DNA of 64,000 bases. Origin: Spongiibacter thalassae. Its GTDB lineage: Bacteria; Pseudomonadota; Gammaproteobacteria; Pseudomonadales; Spongiibacteraceae. The notes beneath the pieces were generated by a model, which saw nothing but the letters and a program-made list of their open reading frames with translations, was not told the DNA's origin and searched no databases. Shown one piece after another: positions 25,242-33,867 of this stretch (the first letter of the stretch is position 1; every line of letters starts with the position of its first letter). The translations under genes were made by a program, and so were the position numbers. The stretch covers positions 463,451 through 527,450 of the forward strand of contig NZ_JAAWWK010000002.1 of the NCBI RefSeq assembly GCF_012272835.1, read 5' to 3'.

Positions 25242-26663
25242 ATGGATCTTTCATTAAGTAAGCGAACAAGCCGCCAGCCGGGCGAAGGACGATTGAAGCA
25301 ATTCCAGCTTCTGGAACTTCGCGAGTTTGATCGAGGCACCGATGAGGCGGTGGCGGTTAAAGCCGTTCTCGGCGAGCCGCTGGCGCAGCTGGGTGATCGC
25401 GATGTCGCGCAGGTTCCGCTGGTGATCGTCGGTTATGACCATCTCAAGATCGAACAGCTTTTGATTGAGCAGCGCGAGGGCTTCTCTGCGCTGCGCCCGA
25501 TTGCTGTGGTTGGCCTCGATGGCGCAAAACTGACAGCCAATATTGTCCAGTTGGCAGATATTGTGTTGCCCCCGCACCCACGGGAAGATGACCTGGTCAG
25601 CACGGCGGCGACCCTGTCTACCCTGGCCACTCATATTGAGCGCCTGCCGCGTGCTCCCAGAGATTCGGCGCTGACCATGTTGCAGTTCCTCTACACACGC
25701 GGGCGCGATATCGAGGCCGAGGTCGATGCCGACAGCCCCATCGCTTACCGCTATCCCCTTGCGGAAACCCTGCTGCAAAGCGATGTGCTGGAGTCCAACT
25801 CCATTTTGCAGGACATGGCGTCGCGGGGCTTGCTGCAAGGGCGTCACGTCGATCGTCTGTTCACCTGTCCGTCATGCGAAAGTTATCAGGTTCCGGTGAA
25901 GGAGCTGTGCCCCGAGTGCAAGTCGACTCACCTGGGGGTTGAAGAGTCGATACATCATTTCCGCTGTGGCTATGTTGGGCCGGAGTCGGAGTTTACCGTG
26001 AACGGCACAAATCAATGCCCGAAGTGCTTTTCGGCCATTCGGCATATCGGCGTCGAGTATAACCGTCCGGGGCGTTTTTCGATCTGCCGCCAGTGTAATT
26101 TCTGGGCGGCCGATCCCGACCTCGCGGCCTGGTGCGCCAACTGCAATGAGTACCATTCTCCCGCAGACCTGAAGCCGGTCAATATCAACACCTTTGTGCT
26201 GGGGCAGGCCGGTGTCAATGTGGCACGTATAGGCCGGTGGGGTGGTCCCGCTCTGGCCGATGGCCGCGATATAGGCGACGAGCTGGGCGTGCCGGAGGGG
26301 CGCAGCAGCGAACAGCTGGAGCAGGACTACAGCAAGGCCCTGGCCCTGAAGGTGGTCGAGCTGGCGCAGCAGAGCGGTCGCTCAATGACGATTTATAAAG
26401 CCTCGCTAAAACACAGTGATGTGGACGCTGAGGAACTGCAGGAGATGCTCTCCCAAACCCGCGAGGTGCTGCGGGAGGTGCTGCGGGAATCTGATGTCGT
26501 GGTCAATACCAGCGATGCCGACTTTCTCATTCTACTGCCCGCCGGCGACGATATTCCAACGATGAAGGAAATGCAGGACTACGTGTATCGCCGGGCTGGC
26601 CTGACGATTGACATCGTGACGATCAGTGGTGCTGAGCCCCTCGGTCGGGCAGCGAGGCTGTGA
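25242..26663 (+). CDS. TackOD1-domain zinc-ribbon signalling protein with degenerate GGDEF-like C-terminus
   Basis: The 473-residue soluble protein has three parts. Residues 20-115 resemble a receiver-like alpha/beta domain (VPLVIVGYDHLKIEQLLIEQREGFSALRPIAVVGLDG) without clear acidic phospho-site residues. Residues about 170-310 form a TackOD1 metal-binding domain with five CxxC pairs (209/212, 223/226, 259/262, 282/285, 298/301) plus Cys242 in the diagnostic HHFRCGYVGPESEF. Residues about 375-465 look like the second half of a GGDEF fold, but the signature is TSDADF, so cyclase activity is not expected. It probably senses or relays a signal to the synthase complex, perhaps c-di-GMP or redox/zinc. 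Gaps to neighbours are 27 and 39 bases, so it is part of the operon. Confidence 0.7.
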   Translation: MDLSLSKRTSRQPGEGRLKQFQLLELREFDRGTDEAVAVKAVLGEPLAQLGDRDVAQVPLVIVGYDHLKIEQLLIEQREGFSALRPIAVVGLDGAKLTANIVQLADIVLPPHPREDDLVSTAATLSTLATHIERLPRAPRDSALTMLQFLYTRGRDIEAEVDADSPIAYRYPLAETLLQSDVLESNSILQDMASRGLLQGRHVDRLFTCPSCESYQVPVKELCPECKSTHLGVEESIHHFRCGYVGPESEFTVNGTNQCPKCFSAIRHIGVEYNRPGRFSICRQCNFWAADPDLAAWCANCNEYHSPADLKPVNINTFVLGQAGVNVARIGRWGGPALADGRDIGDELGVPEGRSSEQLEQDYSKALALKVVELAQQSGRSMTIYKASLKHSDVDAEELQEMLSQTREVLREVLRESDVVVNTSDADFLILLPAGDDIPTMKEMQDYVYRRAGLTIDIVTISGAEPLGRAARL

Positions 26664-26702
26664 TATGGCCGCTAATGGATTATCAGGGAAAGGAGGACTG
26701 AC

Positions 26703-28022
26703 ATGACCGATATTATCAATATGGTTGTCGGCTATGTTGAAGCCAGTCTGGCGATGTTGTTTGCGCTGACACCCTGGCAACTGGTCATGTTGATGTGGCC
26801 CTTCCTGCTGCTGACCGTGCCGCGCTTTGTGTTGACCGAGCTGTTCGCTCTTTATCAGGGCTTGCGTCCCGAGCCGGAGGAAAAAACCCGCTTTCGCCAG
26901 CGCCTGCAAGTGAACCCGCCACTGGTGTCGGTACTGCTGCCCGGCTACAACGAGCGCGACACGCTGGAAACCACGGTGTTGTCACTGCGTGAGCAGAGTT
27001 ATCCGAATCTGGAGATCATCGTGGTCAACGACGGCTCCACTGATGGTATGGGCGAGGTCGGCCGCAAGCTGGCTAACCGCGGCTGGGTGCGCTACTTCGA
27101 GCATCGCATGCGCGGTGGCAAGTCGTCGGCGGCCAACTTTGCCCTGAACGCGGCGCGGGGCGAATTCATCGTAATTTGCGATGCCGACTCCACCTTCGAT
27201 ACCGATTCCATCTGGCATCTGCTGGTCGAGTTTTATCGCCCGGAGGTGTCGGCGGTGGCGGGTAACCTGCGCGTGCGTAACGCCGATAGCAATCTGCTGA
27301 CGCGCTTGCAGGCCATGCAATATGTGTTTGGCATCGGTGTGGGTCGTCGGGTGTCGGCGATGCTGGGCATATTGTTTATCGTGTCCGGTGCCTTCGGTGC
27401 GCTGCGACGCTCGACGGTGGTGGGCACCGGCGGTTGGGAAACCGGACCCGGTGAAGACGGCGATGTCACGGTGAAAAACCGCGTTGCAGGGGGAGATGTG
27501 GCCTTTGCACCGGAGGCCATGTGCATGACTGATGCACCGGATTCCTGGTGGCCCTATTACCGTCAGCAATTGCGCTGGAACCGCAGCATGATCCGTTTCA
27601 ATGTGCGCAAATACGGCTGGCTGTTTAATCCCTTTCGCCGTCCCTTCGATATTCGCAATCTCATTGCCAATATCGACACGGTGGTTTACCAGCTGGTATT
27701 GAGCATCACCTTTCCGATCTATCTCGTGTGGCTCTACATGACCCACAACGAGATTTTCTACCCGCTGATGCTGGTGATATTGATTTTATATACCGCGCTT
27801 AACTATGTGCATTTCGTTGTCGCATTGGCCTTGAGTGAACGGCCCTGGGTCGATCTGAAAATGCTGCCATACATTCCCCTGTATGGCCTTTTCATGGGCT
27901 TTTACCTGAGAATCGTGCGGCTTATCGCCTACGCTGACGAATATTTCCTGCGCACCTCGTACTACGAAACCTATGTGCCAGAACATGTTCAGAAACAATC
28001 AAGGATGTATGATCCATGGTGA
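26703..28022 (+). CDS. Processive-type family 2 glycosyltransferase (polysaccharide synthase)
   Basis: The 439-residue membrane protein has two N-terminal helices (about 12-50) and a cytoplasmic GT2 domain. Its catalytic signatures are all present: Asp110 (VVNDGST), DAD at 160-162, EDGD at 251-254 in the TED position and QQLRW at 288-292. Three or four C-terminal helices follow (about 325-411). This is the cellulose/alginate/hyaluronan synthase arrangement, polymerising a sugar at the inner membrane and passing the chain outward. It lacks its own PilZ domain. A strong AAAGGAGG site precedes the ATG, and its TGA overlaps the start of the adaptor gene (ATGGTGA), so both are made together. The sugar cannot be read from sequence. 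Confidence 0.88.
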   Translation: MTDIINMVVGYVEASLAMLFALTPWQLVMLMWPFLLLTVPRFVLTELFALYQGLRPEPEEKTRFRQRLQVNPPLVSVLLPGYNERDTLETTVLSLREQSYPNLEIIVVNDGSTDGMGEVGRKLANRGWVRYFEHRMRGGKSSAANFALNAARGEFIVICDADSTFDTDSIWHLLVEFYRPEVSAVAGNLRVRNADSNLLTRLQAMQYVFGIGVGRRVSAMLGILFIVSGAFGALRRSTVVGTGGWETGPGEDGDVTVKNRVAGGDVAFAPEAMCMTDAPDSWWPYYRQQLRWNRSMIRFNVRKYGWLFNPFRRPFDIRNLIANIDTVVYQLVLSITFPIYLVWLYMTHNEIFYPLMLVILILYTALNYVHFVVALALSERPWVDLKMLPYIPLYGLFMGFYLRIVRLIAYADEYFLRTSYYETYVPEHVQKQSRMYDPW

Positions 28023-29392
28023 ATAAAATGATTAAAAGCGATATGAGAGATGATGCCGGTAATGGCCGGTATCCCGACAAAATTGTTCCCGAGCGTCGCG
28101 ATCCCAGCGTCTACGGGCGACAGCCCGTCAACTCGGTACAGGCGCGCCCCTGGCGCCAGTGGCATACCGCGGCGAGCCCGCAACCCGCTGCTGCGCTGGA
28201 GGTCGCTCAGCCGCGCAAGCCCCAGTGGGGACGCTGGATTTACTTCGCGATTTTGCTCGGCATTGCCTATATCGCCCTGCGCTTTGTCTACCTGAATTTC
28301 TTCTGGTTTTCGGCCAGTGGTTTTATCAATGGCACGCAATACAATGTCGCGCCGTCGGACACAGTGTCGATCAAGGAGATTTTGGTTTCCCCGTCAGACA
28401 CGGTCGAAGAGGGCGACCTGCTCGCCAAGCTCAGTTCTCCGGCCCTGGTGCAGTCACTGGCCAAAAACGAAGCGGAAATGGCCCGCTTGCAAAGTGACCT
28501 GGCACAGCGCTCGGTAACCAGCTCGGGTAACGAGTCGCAGTTGCAGGCTGAAGTGCAATCCTTGCAGGCTGAAATGGAGTATCTGGAGTCCCAGTATTTC
28601 CAGGAGACCCAGCAGCTCAATGCCCTGCGTGAACTGGTCGAAGCCGGTGCGACGCAGCGCGGCAACCTCGACCAGCTGCAAAGTCAGCACAATAAAACCT
28701 GGGCGGAATATCGTCGGGTGGAGGCCCAGCTGGCCTCGACACGTAGCCAGCTGGCGACGCTTCGCGGCAGCAAGGAATCTTCTGGCGCGCCGGAGCTGTC
28801 CCAACGATTAGCGGCACTGAAAGAGCTGCACACCTCCATTGAGGACCAGCTTGCGGCACTGGAGCTGCGCGCGCCGATGGCGGGCACCGTGTCGCGGGTG
28901 CCGGTATCGAAGGGCGATGTTCTGCGCGCGGGCGAGCCCGCGGTTGAAATCGTCGATAAAAACCAGCTGCGCGCTTATCTGTATTTCCCTCCCGCGGCAC
29001 AGGGCAAGTTGCAGAAGGACATGGTCATTCCGGTGTCCCGCGCCGATGGTTCGAAGTTGGAGCTGGTGGTAAATAAAGTGTATCCGTCGATGGAATCGCT
29101 ACCCGAGGAATTGCAGCGCAACTACCGGCCCGGCAGCTCTGCCATTGTTGTTGAGGCGCGGCCCAAGGACGACAAAACCTTTGCCCTGGATATGACCTCC
29201 GGTACCCCCATCGAGGGCCGCATTCCGCGATGGTCGCTGCCGACCACAGTGACAGAGCCTTTCGAGCGGGTGGCCGATGAAACGTCCACCGGGGCGAAAA
29301 AAGCGGTACAGGATGCCAAGCTCTCGCTGGAGTCAGCGGTGGAGAAAAGCGGCGTACTGTCGAACCTGACGACGGCGGCTGCAAAACAATAA
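28016..29392 (+). CDS. HlyD/Alg44-like membrane fusion protein coupled to the glycosyltransferase
   Basis: The 458-residue protein has a 70-residue cytoplasmic tail and one membrane helix (about 72-96). A biotinyl-lipoyl half follows (VSIKEILVSPSDTVEEGDLLAKLSSP), then a long coiled coil (about 145-295) and the second lipoyl half (LRAPMAGTVSRVPVSKGDVLRAGEPAVEIV). A beta-barrel and a helical tail complete it. This is an HlyD-type periplasmic adaptor. It resembles Alg44, the alginate copolymerase partner of Alg8, in topology and in its place next to the GT2, but has no PilZ domain. It would bridge the synthase to the TolC-like channel. Translation is coupled to the glycosyltransferase by a seven-base overlap. 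It is the last gene of the operon. Confidence 0.85.
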   Translation: MVNKMIKSDMRDDAGNGRYPDKIVPERRDPSVYGRQPVNSVQARPWRQWHTAASPQPAAALEVAQPRKPQWGRWIYFAILLGIAYIALRFVYLNFFWFSASGFINGTQYNVAPSDTVSIKEILVSPSDTVEEGDLLAKLSSPALVQSLAKNEAEMARLQSDLAQRSVTSSGNESQLQAEVQSLQAEMEYLESQYFQETQQLNALRELVEAGATQRGNLDQLQSQHNKTWAEYRRVEAQLASTRSQLATLRGSKESSGAPELSQRLAALKELHTSIEDQLAALELRAPMAGTVSRVPVSKGDVLRAGEPAVEIVDKNQLRAYLYFPPAAQGKLQKDMVIPVSRADGSKLELVVNKVYPSMESLPEELQRNYRPGSSAIVVEARPKDDKTFALDMTSGTPIEGRIPRWSLPTTVTEPFERVADETSTGAKKAVQDAKLSLESAVEKSGVLSNLTTAAAKQ

Positions 29393-29566
29393 TATTCTCC
29401 ATGGGGCCCGGGTAGCGACCTCGGCCCCATTGGTGTTATCCCCATTGATCGGAAAGCGATTTTTCGAGTATAAAAAATATCGCCAATAGTGCTAATAATT
29501 CTTTTCAGTGGCCTGTGGTTCGGAATATATTTGCGCCCAATTTCCCTCCTTTGAAGTAGTACAAAT

Positions 29567-31333
29567 ATGGATTGGCAAGCATGGCTGGTACTGTCACTCA
29601 CGGTGGCGGCGTTGCTGTGTCTGATATTCAGCCACGTGGCGCCCTATCTGGTGATGATGGGGGTGATGACACTGCTCAGTGTGTCAGGGGTTATCAGCCC
29701 CGCAGAGGCGCTTTCCGGCTTTGCCAATCCGGGGCTGATTACCGTGGCGGCGATGTTTGTTGTCGCGGCCGGGGTGCACGCCTCGGGCGGTATTGACCTG
29801 CTTGGCCATCGCTTGCTGGGACAACCGACCAGCCAGCGTGGGGCCCTGTTGCGTATTTTCGCGCCCGTGGCGGCGCTCAGTGCTTTTGTCAATAACACGC
29901 CGCTGGTTGCGACAATGATTCCCGTGGTTCACAGTTGGTCGCGGCGAATCAATATTCCCGCCAGTAAACTGATGATCCCGCTGAGTTATACCGCCATCCT
30001 GGGCGGGACGTTGACGATGATTGGCACCAGTACCAATCTGGTGGTCAATGGTCAGTATCAGGCGTTGACAGGGGACGAAGGCTTTTCGCTGTTTTCAATC
30101 ACTCTGGTCGGATTGCCGGTCGCCGTCGCCGGCATGGCCTTTATGTGGCTGTTTTTCCCCCGCCTGCTGCCGCATCGACAAAATGATGCTCTGTTGTCCA
30201 ACCTGCGTGAGTTTACCCTTGAGGTCAGCGTGGCCGAGGGTGGCCCTCTGGTAGGCAAGAGTATTACCGCCGCGGGACTGCGCAATCTAAAACGCATTTA
30301 TCTGGTAGAAATTGATCGAGGCGGGGTGATTCACAGTCCCGTGGCCCCTGAAGAGGTGTTATGCAGCGGCGATCGTCTGGTGTTTGCCGGCGACACTGAT
30401 GCCATTTCCGACCTGCTGCGCATTAAGGGCATCGCCGCATCAGATCAGCAGCCGGACAGTCGCCGACGCGCTGAACGGCGTCTGGTCGAGGTGGCGGTGT
30501 CCTCCCAGTGTGAGGCAATAGGTCAGTCGCTGCGGCGCAGCGGCTTTCGCGAACGTTACGGGGCGGCGGTGCTTGCGGTGGCCCGTGGCGGCGAGCGGGT
30601 CAAGGGCAATCTTGGCACCACTACATTGGAAGCCGGGGATATTCTGCTGCTGGAAACCGGGCCGGGATTTATCGATGCCCAGCGTCGCCACCGGGACTTT
30701 TTACTGGTGAGCGATCTCGGCCAGGAAGCGCCGCGTCACGATCGCGCCTGGCTGTCGCTGGCAATTCTGGTAGCCGTGGTGGGATCAGCGGGAGTGGGGG
30801 TATTGTCGATGCTGAATGCCGCGCTGATTGGTGCGGGGCTGATGATCGCCTGCGGGTGTTGTTCGCTAAAACAGGCGGAGCGGAGTTTGGACTTAACCGT
30901 TATTCTAACGATTGCGGCCTCCTTTGCACTCGGCGCCGCGCTGGAAAAAACCGGTGTGGCGAAGGTGATCGCCGAAAATATCGTCGCCCTGAGCTTCGGC
31001 CAAGCGTGGCTGATGCTGGCGTTGACCTATATTGCCGTGTCATTACTCACCGAGACTATCAGTAATAACGCGGCGGCGGTCATTATGTTGCCCATCGCGC
31101 TGGGAATCTGTGAGAGTTCCGGCTTGAACCCGGAGCCCTTTGTGTTTGCCATTATGATGGCTGCGTCAGCCAGTTTCGCTACGCCCCTGGGTTACCAGAC
31201 CAACCTGATGGTGCTGGGGCCGGGGGACTATCGCTTTGCGGATTTTGTCAGGGTGGGGGTGCCAATGAATATATTTGTGGGCGTGATCACCCTTGTCGTG
31301 CTGCTGGTGGGCTGGCCGCTCTACCTCGAATAA
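29567..31333 (+). CDS. SLC13/DASS-family anion transporter with two RCK_C domains
   Basis: The 588-residue protein has membrane helices at both ends. The first DASS half holds the signature SNT-like motifs (FVNNTPLVATMIP and GTSTNLVVNG), and the second half holds the mirrored ETISNNAAAVIMLP and ATPLGYQTNLMVLGPG. Two TrkA-C/RCK_C domains are inserted between them (about 210-290 and 305-385). This domain order is that of bacterial and algal SLC13 proteins involved in sulfate or related anion uptake. Substrate is therefore probably sulfate, another sulfur oxyanion or a dicarboxylate. It follows the adaptor gene by 174 bases on the same strand and converges with the SQD1-like fusion gene. Confidence 0.88.
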   Translation: MDWQAWLVLSLTVAALLCLIFSHVAPYLVMMGVMTLLSVSGVISPAEALSGFANPGLITVAAMFVVAAGVHASGGIDLLGHRLLGQPTSQRGALLRIFAPVAALSAFVNNTPLVATMIPVVHSWSRRINIPASKLMIPLSYTAILGGTLTMIGTSTNLVVNGQYQALTGDEGFSLFSITLVGLPVAVAGMAFMWLFFPRLLPHRQNDALLSNLREFTLEVSVAEGGPLVGKSITAAGLRNLKRIYLVEIDRGGVIHSPVAPEEVLCSGDRLVFAGDTDAISDLLRIKGIAASDQQPDSRRRAERRLVEVAVSSQCEAIGQSLRRSGFRERYGAAVLAVARGGERVKGNLGTTTLEAGDILLLETGPGFIDAQRRHRDFLLVSDLGQEAPRHDRAWLSLAILVAVVGSAGVGVLSMLNAALIGAGLMIACGCCSLKQAERSLDLTVILTIAASFALGAALEKTGVAKVIAENIVALSFGQAWLMLALTYIAVSLLTETISNNAAAVIMLPIALGICESSGLNPEPFVFAIMMAASASFATPLGYQTNLMVLGPGDYRFADFVRVGVPMNIFVGVITLVVLLVGWPLYLE

Positions 31334-31348
31334 TATCTGGGTAGAGAA

Positions 31349-31379
31349 GCTGCAGAGTTCTCTGTGAGCGCTCTGCAGC
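31349..31379. terminator. Hairpin between convergent genes
   Basis: GCTGCAGAG (31349-31357) and CTCTGCAGC (31371-31379) form a perfect nine-base stem with a 13-base loop between the convergent SLC13 and fusion genes. There is no T-run, so it may need Rho or act only as an mRNA end stabiliser. Confidence 0.5.
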
Positions 31380-31392
31380 CTATGGCCAGCGA

Positions 31393-33867
31393 CTAGTGCA
31401 ATGGCGCGCGTTGTCCCGCCACGACAAATTTGCCCGACAGACTGACCTGCTTCATACACTGATCCATCACCGAGAGCGCGTGTTCCAGGCGGCTTTCGGT
31501 TTCATAGAACGGCACGCCAAAGCGCAGTAGTTGTCGCGGCTCACCTTGCTTGCAGGTGTCCTTAATGCACTTGCAATGTACCCCTCGGGCATTCATGGCG
31601 TTGTACAGGGGGTAGGGGTCGTAGTCGTCAAAGGCGACGGTTAACACGCCGGCTTCGCAGCTCAGGGCATACTGCTGATTAAGGAATCGGTGGGCGATAC
31701 CGTACTCCTCCAGCAGTTGGTCCAGACCGGCGCGCAAACGGCTGGCAAGGTAGCGTCCCCGCTGTCGGATCGTCGCTTCACCGACTTTTGTATGTAACGA
31801 CAATGCCGCGTGAACCCCGGCGAATACCGAAAAGTCCATGCCTCCCGCCGGTGAAAAGCCAATTGCCGTGGCGTCATTCACCAGGGGCAGGCCCGACCAG
31901 TTCAACCCGCCGGAGCGCTCGCGAAAGGCCTCGCTGGTCCACATCAGACCGCTGCCCCGTGGGCCAAACAACCACTTATGACAGCTGCCAAAGACCACAT
32001 CGGCGTGCGCCATCGGCGGCGTCATCAAGCCCAGAGACTGGGAAACATCGTAAAGCACCCAACACTCCGGCACCATTTCCTTGACGATGCGACCCCATTC
32101 GCTGACCGGGAAAATATGGCCGTTGTCGTAGGCGATATGGGAAAAGAACACCACATCCGGGCGCTGCACATACACCGCATGGGCGAAGGCCTCAATGCTG
32201 TTGAGCTGTTCGGTGGTGAGATAGCGAACGTCAAACTCGGGCAGCCGTTCAAAGGCCCCGGTGCCGCCGATGTGCTCGTGGGGCGTGGTGAGTACCTTCA
32301 GTTTGCGCTCTGTTGTCCGACACATGCGCAACAAATTCAGCGCGAGAATATTGGAGCACTGGGAGGCGCCGGCGCTCACCTGCAGCTGGTGATCTGGGCT
32401 GGGCCAGAGCGCGTTGGCGGTGTCGACGGCGCGCTTGAGTGCCGCCCGTCCCTCGCCGTATTGGCCGATGGGAAAGGCCATTACATCGCTGTTTTCAAAG
32501 TCCCGTTGCGCCGCTAACACCGAGGCAGCAGGGCTGCCGAGGGTGCCGGGATTGAGGTTGATATGTCGATAGGGAAACTCGGTGCGACGGAAGTGTTCCC
32601 AGCGACTGTCACTGTCGTCACCCTGAGGAGTAATGTTCAGCGCTACGATATCGGCACCCCGTTGCTGCTCTGTGGTGGCCTCCCGCTGCCAGCCGTGTCT
32701 GGGCTGGAACAGCTCGGCATTGATCGCATTGCGAAAGGGCAGCAGAATTTTCAGGGTTTTTGCCACGACCTGTTCCAGAGTTTCGTGCTCACCGCGACTT
32801 TTAACGTAGTGCCGCTCGACGTTGTACTCCAGTTTGCTGGTTTCATTCTCGCTGCGTGGGTCGAAGCGACCGCGTTGAATATCCACCTCATAGCCCGCCT
32901 TGCCGGCCAGTTCACGGATGGTATCGGCCAGCTCATTAATCGAGAACGACTCCTCGGTGAGGTGATTGATGACCCGGTGTTGGCCCTTGTCAGGGCTCTG
33001 TTGCCACAGCTCCGACATTGACACCACCGAGTCATTCAGCGACATCAACCCCGTGCGTTGGTGGCCGCTGCCGTACACCGTAAGAGGCATGCCGCACAAC
33101 GCCTGGGTCAGGAAGCGATTGACCACCGTGCCAAAGAACTCATCGTAGTCCAGCCGGGTATACAAGGACGGGTGCCCGGCGGCGTCTTCTGTCCAGGCCC
33201 CGAACACGGTGGATTGCATAATGTCGGTAATACGCAGCCCCCAATGCCGACAGGCGATGGAAATATAGTTGGTGTCGTTGATTTTGGACGCGTGATAAAA
33301 ATCATCGGACTGACGTGGGTAGGGCACCGGACGCTCGGCGACTTTGCCATTGTAGCTCGGGGTAAAATAACCCTCGGCGATATCCAGACCTGATTTGGCG
33401 TATTCACCAAAGGTGCCCAGCTTAATAATATGGCATTCAGGGGCGTAGTCCTTCACCGCCCATAGCAGCCGCATATTACCTTCTTCGTTGTTGCGCAGGG
33501 TCATCAGAGCATCATCCCTGCTGCGCATCGACAGCGGCGCAGAACACTGCTGGGCCAGGTGGTATACCGCCGCGGGTTGTTGGGAGCGAATCAGTGCGGT
33601 CAGCGAGTCGCTGTTCACATCGAGGTGGATAAATTCCAGATTGGTGACGTTGTGAATGGCCCGAGCGGCGGCGAGCCGGTCACTGGGGCTGCCAATGGGG
33701 ATCAGGCTGTCTGAGCCTACCCCCTTTACCCAGCGCCGCCGTGCGAGGTTGTCGGCGATGATAATGTTGCGGTGGCGGTTTTCCCGGGCGAGTCGCAGTG
33801 CCAGCGGCCACCCGATATAGCCGTCCCCGCCCAGGACTATGATGGGTGCAGTACTGTTTTTTACCAT
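31393..33867 (-). CDS. Fusion of SQD1-like (UDP-sulfoquinovose synthase) and SufS-like class V PLP domains
   Basis: From the ATG at 33867, set by GGAGGATC eight bases upstream, the protein has 824 residues. Residues 1-390 are an NAD-dependent SDR closely patterned on SQD1. They have GGDGYIGW (13-20), DNLARRRW, the SQD1-type catalytic Thr152 (KLGTFGEY), Tyr191 and Lys195 (YHASK), and RLDYDEFFGTVVNRF. SQD1 makes UDP-sulfoquinovose from UDP-glucose and sulfite. Residues about 430-800 are a class V aminotransferase/cysteine desulfurase fold. They have Asp607 and Gln610, PLP lysine Lys631 (CHKWLFGPRG) and RGVHCKC (761-767), which falls where SufS has its catalytic cysteine, before the substrate arginine in LLRFGVPFYET. 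The fusion may couple sulfur release to sugar sulfonation. The domains are clear; the combined reaction is inferred. Confidence 0.8.
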   Translation of the reverse strand: MVKNSTAPIIVLGGDGYIGWPLALRLARENRHRNIIIADNLARRRWVKGVGSDSLIPIGSPSDRLAAARAIHNVTNLEFIHLDVNSDSLTALIRSQQPAAVYHLAQQCSAPLSMRSRDDALMTLRNNEEGNMRLLWAVKDYAPECHIIKLGTFGEYAKSGLDIAEGYFTPSYNGKVAERPVPYPRQSDDFYHASKINDTNYISIACRHWGLRITDIMQSTVFGAWTEDAAGHPSLYTRLDYDEFFGTVVNRFLTQALCGMPLTVYGSGHQRTGLMSLNDSVVSMSELWQQSPDKGQHRVINHLTEESFSINELADTIRELAGKAGYEVDIQRGRFDPRSENETSKLEYNVERHYVKSRGEHETLEQVVAKTLKILLPFRNAINAELFQPRHGWQREATTEQQRGADIVALNITPQGDDSDSRWEHFRRTEFPYRHINLNPGTLGSPAASVLAAQRDFENSDVMAFPIGQYGEGRAALKRAVDTANALWPSPDHQLQVSAGASQCSNILALNLLRMCRTTERKLKVLTTPHEHIGGTGAFERLPEFDVRYLTTEQLNSIEAFAHAVYVQRPDVVFFSHIAYDNGHIFPVSEWGRIVKEMVPECWVLYDVSQSLGLMTPPMAHADVVFGSCHKWLFGPRGSGLMWTSEAFRERSGGLNWSGLPLVNDATAIGFSPAGGMDFSVFAGVHAALSLHTKVGEATIRQRGRYLASRLRAGLDQLLEEYGIAHRFLNQQYALSCEAGVLTVAFDDYDPYPLYNAMNARGVHCKCIKDTCKQGEPRQLLRFGVPFYETESRLEHALSVMDQCMKQVSLSGKFVVAGQRAPLH

